From NCBI RefSeq assembly GCF_003255815.1, contig NC_037668.1:17854207-17918206 (forward strand): a stretch of 64,000 nucleotides of DNA. Reading direction: 5' to 3'. Positions 54,891 through 64,000 of this stretch are shown here, piece by piece; the stretch's first letter is position 1; each line of letters opens with the position of its first letter. Below the pieces are notes generated by a model. The model was not told the origin of the DNA and ran no database searches. It saw only the letters and a program-made list of their open reading frames with translations. Origin of the DNA: Theropithecus gelada (Eukaryota > Chordata > Mammalia > Primates > Cercopithecidae). The position numbers and the translations under genes are program-made.

Positions 54891-55440
54891 CTAAAGAATG
54901 TCATCCAGTCAGGGTCTTCCTTCCCACTGCGTGATCCATCTTTGGTATCTTTAAACCACTGAACAGTTATAGTAGGAAATTCCATCTGAAGGGATAGCAG
55001 TTTCATCCTAACTAGGTAGAACGGGTTGAACAGGAAAACTGGCATTCACACTGAGTAAAAAACATCCTCTCTTCCATGGACGGCACTGCAGCAGGTCAGA
55101 ATGATTTGGCCATGATAAATCTGAAACATATAATCTTGGCTCAGGATGAGTAATAGTCAACCCTAGGAAAGCAAGTATCTCTTCTTCTCTTATAAACATT
55201 GCATCAGAGCAAGAGTGAGGGGTATTAAGCCATCTTATTTAATGATAGATCTCATTCTTAAGGATTTATTAGTTCCATTGCCAATAATGTAGCTATATCG
55301 GCTCTGCATGTTTGGAAACTTAATTTGCAATTAATTGCAAAGGCCATTTTTCCATGGAGTGAAATAGGATTATATGTACTTGAAAGTCAGAAATTAAGCA
55401 TTTCCCTCTACCCAAAATAATTTTCTGTTCATTAATTACT
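54891..55440. other. Intergenic, nothing recognised
   Basis: AT-rich. No gene. Confidence 0.4.
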
Positions 55441-55444
55441 ACAA

Positions 55445-55790
55445 TCTTTCATTCATAAACATTTATTGTGTACTTACTATATTCTAGGCACTTTGTGACA
55501 CAAACAAATAACTCTTCTCCAATAGTTCAGTGGGAAAGAGTCAAATATCATAATACTGTGTAATTTGATAAATGCTTGAAGTCAGCAATGTAGAGAGGTG
55601 ATGGCTCATTCGGCTGAGGCACTGGCAAAAGGTATTGTTTGAAGTTAGTCCAGAAGGATGAGTAGGAATTGGTCTGGCTGAGAACATAGAAAAGATATTT
55701 AATTTAAAGTAAACAGCAGCAATTGCAAAGGTTAGAAAGGTGAACATGTGTTTTATAGAAAATAATATTGCATGGCTGAAGCTCATGGAA
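55445..55790 (-). repeat. L2 LINE, antisense
   Basis: 'cattcataaacatttattgt' and 'actatattctaggcactttg' start an L2 antisense copy; the rest is degenerate. Confidence 0.65.
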
Positions 55791-57149
55791 GCCAGCGTAG
55801 GTGAGATTATATAGCTGGTCAGGGAATAGATAAAGCAGGGTCTTGTATGACTCCTGAAAACTCTTGGAACCTTATCTTGGAGGCGATGTGGACCATGACA
55901 TTTTTGCGGCTTGATAGGTCTCTCTTTTGTGTTTTTAATTATACTGAAGTTACCTTAGCTTAAAAAGTGAGGACATTAGCACCATTTCTAGCCACCATGC
56001 TCACCTATCTTCTTTTCTTAGTGTCTTCCCCAAATTTCAAGAAGTGCCCTTCATAGTTTTATATTTTACTTAAATCTTTCTTAACCTCATTGAATAATGC
56101 TTGTCCCAGTAGCTATTTTGCTCGATCATTTCACCCCAGTCACCATGTCATCTCTTAAGTTCTGTGCTCAACAGTCTTTCTTCAATTCCCAGGGTCCCAG
56201 TCCTCTGGAAAACATTGCCCACTGTTGGTCAGCTCCTGCCCTTCTATTCTGGACACTGCACTGCTGTCAGTGTTTTATAATTCACCAGGATTTCCCCCCT
56301 CTCTTCTCTCCTAGTATTTCTGCTAGTTCCAATTCTAAATTGGTGATTAATAACTAAGGGTTAGCTTTTAGCTGTCTGACTTTTTCTTTGTACAGAAAAT
56401 CTCATTCATTCATTCATTTACTAATTCTTCACACTTTTATTGAGAATCTAATATGTGCTAGGCTCTTCGTTAGGATTTCAGATAGAACTATGTATCTGGG
56501 ATATTCCTTTACGTGTCTGTCTCTAAAATTTCTATCTTTAGTAATGATACTTCCTGAAAATTATGGTTAAAAACCTCTGAATCTCATACAATGGTTTAAT
56601 TGAATAATTCAGAAGTATCTCACATGAAACATCACTACCTCTCAAACTAGCGTTTTTATATTTTTCTTTAGATTTCTCTACTTCAGAGGATGGGGATACT
56701 GTTGCCAATTACACTAAATACTGCAGTGAAATCTTCGACTCTTCCCTTTCTTTTGATTTTGCATCTAATCATTTGCCAAGGTGTATTTCTTTTTCTTTGC
56801 TCCCTTTCCCCCTATATCTACTACCATCATCTTTCAATCCTCTAAAAGCAAACGGGCACAGAACTTGGAAATAAAGGAACCAGGCAAGGCATTTGCCATG
56901 TGGTACCAGACGAGGCTCGAGTTGGAAATCTCAATCTATGCTTACATTTGGTGGCAACAAGCTATCTCTGGTGAGGTCAGACCCCATATGATGGACAGCT
57001 GCTTACATTTCCCATGCTCTGGAGCAGTATAACATGTTAGAGCACTTTAACCATAAACATACACTTCTTATCTTTCATTTCATTTTTGTCTAATATTATA
57101 GTTTCATCTTAACACCCTGAAACTACTTCTACTATTTTATACTGTCAAT
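55791..57149. other. Intergenic with small L2 trace
   Basis: At 56397-56490 'cattcattcatttactaatt' and 'atctaatatgtgctaggctc' mark a short L2 antisense piece. Nothing else is recognised. Confidence 0.4.
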
Positions 57150-57840
57150 AATTGTTTATTTTTAGCCACATTTTCATATTTTTCTCTGCCCCCTTACCAC
57201 TGCCTGCTTTAGATTATTCTTTCTTTATGGATTCAATTTTCTTCTTTCTGAAGTAAATCCTTGGTAGTTCTTTTAGCCACTACTAGTAGTAAGATTAATC
57301 TTCATCTGAAAATAGCTTAATTTTGCCCTTACCGTTAAATAATATTTTAGCTAGATATAGAATTCCATGTTGGCAAATATTGTCTCAAATCACTTTGAAG
57401 GTATTATTCCACTATTTTCTGGCACTAATGGTTGAGAAAGATGCTATCAGCCTTTTTTTTTTTTTTTTTTTTTTTTTCTGGAGAGGTAATCTGTTTCATA
57501 TTCTGATACTTTTTACAATTTTCCCTTGAGATTTGTGTTTGTGAGAATTCATGTCTTTCACTCATTTCTAAAAATGTAGAGCCAATATCTCTTCAAATAT
57601 TGCTACTCATTGATTATTTCGTATATTCTTTCTGGAAATCTCATTAGATGCATGTAGGACTTTTGCATTCTGTTATATGGAAATCACTGCATTCTAAGTC
57701 ATTTCAACCTATCTCTCAGTTCATAATTTCTCTTTTCAACTCTTTTAAATATATTATTGTTTGCCACTTAACTGTTAATTTACCTCAATATCTATGTAAC
57801 CTTTCTTTCACATTAATCAAACTTCTAAGTTTTAGTTGGG
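57150..57840 (-). mobile_element. Old LINE-1 5' region, antisense
   Basis: 'tttagctagatatagaattc' and 'cttttcaactcttttaaata' belong to the antisense text of L1M-type 5' regions, as in 650-2450. A 25-base T run interrupts it (57453-57477). Confidence 0.6.
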
Positions 57841-58334
57841 TCTATGACTTCCAAGAATAAACATTCCAGGATCCCTTGTAGCTAAGCATCACCATATGAC
57901 TCGTTCTGGGCAATAGGATGTCAATGGGAGGATCTTCAAGACACGTTTTCAAAGGATAAACCCACACCCCTTTTTTCCTTTCCTTCTTCATTCCTTCCAC
58001 TCCTTAGAATGTGTACTGATGGCTGGAACTGAGTATTGAGCCAAAAAAACAAGTGTCACCCACTAGGAGCTGAAATAGAAATGTAAAAGAATAATCAGTT
58101 TCAGATGGCTATCGGGCCTTAATGCCAATGCTGAATAGTCAAGATCTGGGATTTTTATGTGAGAAACAAATTAATTTTAGGTGAGAAACTTCTAATTTCT
58201 TAATCTCTTTTTTTTGGCTTTTATTCCCAGCCACATCTATACCTATATCATTTATTGATTTTCAAATGCCAAAGAATATACTTTTAATTTCTTATGGTTC
58301 TACTTGGTTCTTCTTTTATAGAGTCGATATATTT
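57841..58334. other. Unassigned old repeat-like stretch
   Basis: 57841-58040 resembles a medium-reiterated LTR- or transposon-like sequence ('ctaagcatcaccatatgact'), family not assigned. Confidence 0.35.
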
Positions 58335-58575
58335 TCTTATGTTTTAAATTCTTATTTATATTTAATCATTTTAAACATACATTTAAAGATTTATTTTTCT
58401 AGAGCAGTTTTAGGTTTACAGCAAAATTGAGAGGAAGGCATGGAAATCTCCCATACACCTTCTGCCCCAAGATATGCATAGACTCCTTGATTACCAATAT
58501 CCCCCACCGGAGTGGTACATTTGTTACAATTGCTGAGCCTACACTGATACATCATAATCACCCAAATTTATAATA
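58335..58575 (-). mobile_element. Old LINE-1 3' UTR-like fragment
   Basis: 'agcagttttaggtttacagc' to 'gtggtacatttgttacaatt' matches an L1ME-type text that I recall in antisense. Confidence 0.5.
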
Positions 58576-59540
58576 TTTATCTGATAATTCTTTTATCTGA
58601 AATTTCTCGGTAGTCTAATTCTACTGCTTATAGTATTTATTGATTCTCCCTGAACATGAAATCATAATTCAAAATTAGAAAACACACGAGAAAACAAGCC
58701 ACAAGAGTTCATCTTCAGTGAGATTTTATGTGTGGGCATCCTAAGGGGATTATGTTGAAGACAAATCCCTCTAGATTGATTTTGAATTTGTTTCTGCCAG
58801 CTATCTCAGGTATCTGTCATCTGCCAGGAACCAATTTTTATGTAATTATCTAGTTTAGGTAGTCTCAGATCCCATGTGTAGTGTCCTTTGGAAAGAGTGG
58901 CAAATATATATGAGGTACAGACCCTTGGTTATAAATTTTAAGGGCTTATTTTCTCCCCTCCTTATAAACCCAAGCTAAGGCAGACAAGCTTTTTTGTGTC
59001 TTGTGGTGCTGCTCCTGCAGCCCACCTTTTCCAGTGAGGATGTTTCTTTCATTGCTCCCAATCTTGTCTCCTTCTCTTCAAGACCTTAGATTCCAAACCC
59101 TTAGAAAATAACATTCTCTACTTTCAGACAGCTGCCACATCAACCTATGGGCCTTCTATTTTGGTTTTGGTTCTCAATTCTCCATTCAATTATGGAACTT
59201 GGGAATTTTTTTAACTTTCATGCAAGTTTAGATACACATTAGAAAGATATCTATTACATTTTATCTAACACATGAGATGGTAATAGTATAAAGATTTAAA
59301 AGTTTTCTAATAAGCAATACAGCCAGAATCGGTGTTAGTTCTTAGAAAGTTCCAGATGATCGCAGCTGTGCTAAGGAAAACGAAGGGAAAAAATTTCTGC
59401 TATTCTTAGGGGCAAGAATGCCCTGGAGACTGCTGAAACAGTGATATTTGATGTGAGAGAACCTTAAAAAAAAGCCAAAATCCAGAAGCAGGTTGTTGAT
59501 TCTCAGCCCATTGCTAAACATGGCAAATCTTGTCATACAA
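58576..59540. other. Intergenic, nothing recognised
   Basis: AT-rich, no gene. Confidence 0.4.
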
Positions 59541-59670
59541 CTGCTGGACTCTAAGCTCCTTGAGGACAGTGTCATGTCCCATACATCTTACTATTTCTCT
59601 GTCTGCTTGGCACTGCAGTTTGTATATGGAAGTTGCCCAACACAACTGATGATTGATTGTTGACAGCACA
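59541..59670 (+). repeat. L2 LINE 3' end, sense
   Basis: 'ctctaagctccttgaggaca' and 'gcttggcactgcagtttgta' match the L2 3' end. Confidence 0.75.
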
Positions 59671-60650
59671 AACTATATAATTTAATCCTTGCTTTGAACT
59701 TTGTACTCATCAGAAAATTACCTCAAGGTGTGGTGCATTTCAGTATAAAGTAGCATATTAACTGTGCACTCCACCCAGTCTAGAAACATACAAAAAAACG
59801 CCAGGGCTCATTTTTGACATTATTTCCATTCCATAACTAATGTTATAGTCAATAATAAAGTAGAGATGATTGATGTATTACTGCTTAGTTCAAAATAGAT
59901 TCTAAAAAGCTTTTAGGGGTAAACAGTCCAAAATTCACGACATATTTATAAATTGAAAAGGTTATTAGATCGCTCATTAAATGCAGAAAAATGTCCTTCT
60001 GTAGTAACCTGGTTAGTGCTAAACACGGCTAGATAGAGGATGTTAGCTCACTGTCTCACATAATCATTTATCTCATTTTGAAAAATTTAATTTTTTCAAT
60101 AAATCTATTGCACTTCTAGAAAAATTTAATTAAAAAATCTTTGTATTAGATTTTTTATTTTAAAGTATACTTTCCCTTATTATTGAATAATTCTAGAATG
60201 TTTAGGGCATAATACTTTTATATATTCAGGAAAGAGATTATGATGATCTCCATTACAGAGGAAGGAGCACAGCCCTGTTTAAACCCAGGGCATATAAAAC
60301 TGAATTGTAGAAAAATACAAATATAAATAAACAAAAAATAAAACAAGTTATAATTCTATGGTCTACAATAATGATTTTTACACCTAATTGTGCACTCCTC
60401 CAGATCTTTATGCAAACTTTTTTTTCTTTTAACAAAATTGTCTTCAGGTTTTGAATGCTATTTTTTCATCTGAACTTTTCACCCAATTATGTATTATAGC
60501 ATCTTTTCATGACAATACACATTCATCCATAGCAAACTTTTTATGCCTTAATAGTTTTCTATTTTGTGGACAGTCCACTGTTTATGTAAGCAACTCCTTA
60601 TTGTTGGGCATTGTCTTGCCTCCAATTCTTTACTGTAATTAAATAGCTGT
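59671..60650. other. AT-rich intergenic stretch
   Basis: No gene; possible very old LINE-1 near 60440-60640, not certain. Confidence 0.4.
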
Positions 60651-60654
60651 AATG

Positions 60655-60900
60655 CATTTATTCATTCAGCAAATATTTGTCAGGCACCTTAACTCTCCTG
60701 CATATTTAAAGCATGGGAAATGGAGTTCCTGTCTTCAGTGTTAACTTCGGAAGCGGGAGATGGAGACAGAAAATAAACAAATAAACAAATAATCAGACCA
60801 CAAATATCAGATAATCACAAAGAGTGATAATTGCCATGAAAAAAAATAAGCTGGGTTAATGAGACAATGACAAGGCTCAGTCTGTAATTTAGGAGGGGAA
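60655..60900 (-). repeat. L2 LINE, antisense
   Basis: 'ttcattcagcaaatatttgt' and 'gagacagaaaataaacaaat' follow L2 antisense order. Confidence 0.75.
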
Positions 60901-61440
60901 ATAATGTTGTGTCACATATCCATAGGATAAAACTTAGATCAACCTGTAGAATTGGAATTGCTGCATTTTGTACTAAGCTATCCTCCCACTGTGGTGGAGA
61001 AGGCCTACTTCTTGGAATGCTTACCAACACTGTCTTGCACCTTGCTCCTACTCTGGGCCCTAGTCCTGCCCTCTGGACCACCTCAGCACCATTTCTTCTC
61101 TATTTGCCCCATAAAAATATTGTCCCTTACATGTATAGGACTTTATATTTTACAAAGAAGTTTCACATGCTAACTTAATGCATTAATTACTTTGTTTCTG
61201 TATTTTATTAAGTAAATGTTCAAAGCTGCACCAGAAGAAAGGATAGGATAATGATCCCTCAATTCCTCAGCACCCAGATGAAAAAGAAATCAGCATTGTT
61301 CCCATATTGTTCCATTTGTTCTCTGGCCCCCTATTCTTTTTTTCTGAACTATTTTAAAGCAAAGCCCACATATAATATTTTCCCCACCCACTAATACTAG
61401 AGTACATGTCTGTAATTGACATAGACATTTTTCTTTCTTG
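60901..61440. other. Intergenic, nothing recognised
   Basis: Short open frames only. No gene. Confidence 0.4.
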
Positions 61441-63492
61441 CACCATATGAATTTAAAAATAGTTCTTTCTGGTTCTGTGAAAAATGTCATTGGTAGTTTT
61501 ACAGGAATAGCAATGAATCTGTAAATTTCTTTGGGCAGAGTATGGACATTCTAATGATATTGATTCTTTCTATCCATGAGCATGGAATTTTTTTTAATCT
61601 GTTCGTGTAACTTCTGATTTCTTTGAGAAGTGTTTTGTAATTCTTCTTGTAGAGATCTTTCATCTCCCTGATTAGCTGTATTCCTAAATATTTTACTGTT
61701 TTTGTGGTAGTTGTGAATGGGATTGTGTTCCTGATTTGGCTCTTGGCTTGACTGTTGTTGGTGTATAGTAGTGCTAGTGATTTTTGTACATTGATTTTGT
61801 ATCCTGAAACTTTGCTGACATTGTTTATCAGCTGAAAGAGATTTTGAGCCAAGACTATGGGATTTTCTAGATATGGAATCATGTAGTCTGCAAACAGGGA
61901 TAGTTTTACTTCCTCTCTTCCTATTTCAATGCCCCTTATTTCTTTATCTTCCCTGATTGCTCTGACCAGGACTTTGCATACTATGTTGAATAGGGATGGC
62001 GAGAGAGGGCATCCTTGACTTGTGCCATTTTTAAGGGGAGTGCTTCCATCTTTTCCCAATTCAGTATGATGTTGGCTATGGTGGCTCTTGTTATTTTGAC
62101 ATGTGTTCCTTCCATATCTAGTTTATTGGGAGTTTTTAACATGAAGGAATGTTGCACTTTATCAAAAGCCTTTTCTACATTTATTGAGATAATCATTAGT
62201 TCTGTTTATGTGATGAATCACATTTATTGATTCGTGTATGTTGAACCAACCTTGCATCCCAGGGATGAAGTCTGCTTGATCATAGTGGATTAGCTTTTTG
62301 ATGTGCTGCTGGATTCAGTTTGCAAGTGTTTTGTTGATTTTTGCATCAATGTTCGTCAAGGATATTGGCCTGCAGTTTTCTTTTTTTGTTGTGTCTCTGG
62401 CAGGTTTAAGCATCAGGATGATGGTGGTCTCAGAATGAGTTGGGAGGAATCCCTCCTCCTTGACTTTTTTTTTTTGGAACAGTTTTAGTAAAATGTAGTA
62501 CTATTTCTTCTTTTTACTCTGGTAGAATTCAGCTGTGAATCCATCTGGTCCTGGGCTTTTTTGATTGGTATGCTATTTGTTACTGTTTCGATTTTTGAGC
62601 TCAATATTGGTCTGTTTAGGAATCAATTTCTTTCTTCAGTTCAATCTTGAGTGTATGTGTGTCCAGGAGTTTATCCATCTCATCGAAGCTTTCTAGTTCG
62701 TGTGTATAGAGGTGTTCATAGTAGTTTCCAATGGTTATTTTTATTTCTTTGGGGTCAGTGGTAGCATCCCCTTTGCCATTTCTAATTGTGTTTATTTGGA
62801 TCCTCTCTCTTTTCTTCTTTATTAATCTAGTTAGTGGCCCTTTTATCTTATTAACTTTTTCAATAAAACAACTCCTGGATTTGTTGATCTTTTGAATGAC
62901 TTTTCATGTGTTGATTTACTTCAGTACGGTTCTGATTTTGGTAATGTCTTGTCTTCTGCTAACTTTGGGGTTGGTTTGCTCCTGCTTCTCTAATTCTTTC
63001 AGTTGTGACATTAGGTTGTTAATTTGAGATCTTTTTAACTTTTTGAGGTGGGCATTTAGTGCTCTGAATTTCCCTGCTAACACTGCCTTCATTATGTCCC
63101 GGGGGTTCTGGTATGTTGTAACTTTGTTTTCACTAATTTCAAAGATCTTCTTGATTTCTGCCTTAATTTCATTATTTACTCAAAAGTCATTCAGGAGCAT
63201 GTTGTTTAATTTCCATGCAATTACATGGTTTTGAGAGTTTTTTTAGTCGTCTATGTTTATTGTACTGTGGTCTGAGAGTGTGTTTGGTATAATTTCAATT
63301 ATATGATCAGCTTTAGAGTATGTACCACGTGGCAATGAAAAAAATGTATATTCTGTTGTTTTGTGGTGGAGAGTTCTGTAGAGGCCTATTAGATCTATTT
63401 GGTGCAATGTTGAGTTCAGATCCTGAATGTCTTCATTTTCTTCCTGGGTTATCTGTCTAATACTGTCAGTGGAGTGTTGAAGTCTCCCACTG
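61441..63492 (-). mobile_element. LINE-1 ORF2 fragment, antisense
   Basis: About 2 kb of ORF2 from the RT C-terminal side to the endonuclease. The minus frame 62059-61499 covers the polymerase box, which reads FADY at 61894-61883 in place of the catalytic FADD. In the frame before it (62196-61981) the first RT Asp is also changed (ISINVEKAFDK). The element is truncated at the left and cut at the right by the LTR. Confidence 0.88.
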
Positions 63493-64000
63493 TGTCTGGA
63501 ATTGGTGTGTTCTTGGTCTCGCTGACTTCAAGAATGAAACCGCGGACCTTCCCGGTGAGTGTTACAGTTCTTAAAGACGGTAGTCTGGAGTTTGGTCCTT
63601 CAGATGTTCAGATGTGTCTGCAGTTTCTTCCTTCTGCTGTGCTTGTGGTCTCACTGACAGGAGTGAAGCTGCAGACCTTCCTGGTGAGTGTTAGAGCTCT
63701 CAAAGGCAGCGTGTCTGGCGTTGTTCATTCTTCCTGGTGGTTTTGTGGTCTCGCTGGCTTCAGGAGTGAAGCTGCAGACCTTTGTGGTGAACGTTACAGC
63801 TCACAAAGCCCGCGTAGACCTAAAGAGTGAGCAGCAGCAAGATTTACTGCAAAGAGCAAAAGTACAAAGTTTCCACAGAGTGGAAGAGTACCCGAGTGGG
63901 TTGCCACTACAAGCTCCAGCAGCCTGCTTTTATTCCCTTATCTGACCCCACCTACATCCTGCTGATTGGTCCGTTTTACAGAGAGCTGATTGGTCTGTTT
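63493..64000 (-). mobile_element. ERV9/LTR12-type LTR, antisense, cut by the window edge
   Basis: Starts TGTCTGGAATTGG inside LINE-1 and continues with the three related GGTCTC...GTGAGTGTTA units of the LTR12 3' part (about 63514, 63648 and 63746). On the minus strand a TATA-like AATAAAAG is at 63935-63927, and CCAAT boxes lie at 63968-63964 and 63993-63989, the first of the U3 repeats that continue beyond the window. Transcription would run leftward, toward CRCT1 in antisense. Confidence 0.85.

Noticed and set aside
1..64000. Additional LCE, SPRR or S100-fused genes in the window
   Set aside because: I looked for the LCE start motif, the C-terminal GGCC motif and Pro-rich SPRR repeats in the conceptual proteins and found none beyond LCE5A and CRCT1.
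1..64000. tRNA or other small RNA genes
   Set aside because: No convincing cloverleaf or A/B box pair outside Alu and MIR elements was noticed; short RNA genes could still be missed by eye.

Overview
The window is genomic DNA from a catarrhine primate (ape, human or Old World monkey). It carries Alu elements of J, S and Y type, THE1/MST and MLT1 retroviral LTRs, a HERV-I-like provirus, an ERV9/LTR12-type LTR, many LINE-1 pieces and ancient MIR and L2 repeats. Two small genes place it in the epidermal differentiation complex (human 1q21.3): LCE5A (CDS 45360-45716) and CRCT1 (CDS 49283-49597), both on the + strand and about 3.5 kb apart. CRCT1 encodes 104 residues here. I remember the human protein as 99 residues, so the sample may be a non-human primate or a length variant; that comparison rests on memory.

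Layout. 1-3540: old LINE-1 in antisense. 3541-7565: an AluY, an older Alu, MIR, L2 and a hAT-type DNA transposon. 7566-12245: a solo THE1/MST LTR, then a minisatellite with a unit of about 20 bp, split in two by a THE1-type provirus (8984-11287). 12246-14965: no recognised gene, but a G-rich tract and a strong CTCF-type motif. 14966-22703: a minus-strand class I endogenous retrovirus with both LTRs, an isoleucine-type primer binding site, decayed gag, pol and env, and a later inverted LINE-1 insertion. 22704-28867: more LINE-1, one Alu, and an inverted duplication of a rearranged LINE-1 end. 28868-44570: long intergenic DNA with Alu, MLT1, MIR and L2. 44571-49920: the two genes. 49921-61440: intergenic DNA with MIR, L2, an AluY and old LINE-1. 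61441-64000: antisense LINE-1 ORF2 into which an ERV9/LTR12-type LTR was inserted; the LTR runs off the right edge.

How the genes work together. Each gene has a TATA box, one short non-coding first exon, one intron of 0.7-0.8 kb, and the whole coding sequence in exon 2. Both products are tiny, Cys/Ser/Gly/Pro-rich proteins of late keratinocyte differentiation. LCE proteins are cross-linked into the cornified envelope. CRCT1 is a keratinocyte cysteine-rich protein whose molecular role is less clear. All other long open frames lie in repeats, are shadows of the two genes, or lack any gene-like support.

I did not find an unknown multi-gene system. The most unusual structures are the minisatellite interrupted by a retrovirus with repeat phase kept, the inverted duplication of a twin-primed LINE-1 end, and a very short Alu-tail insertion inside a retroviral LTR.
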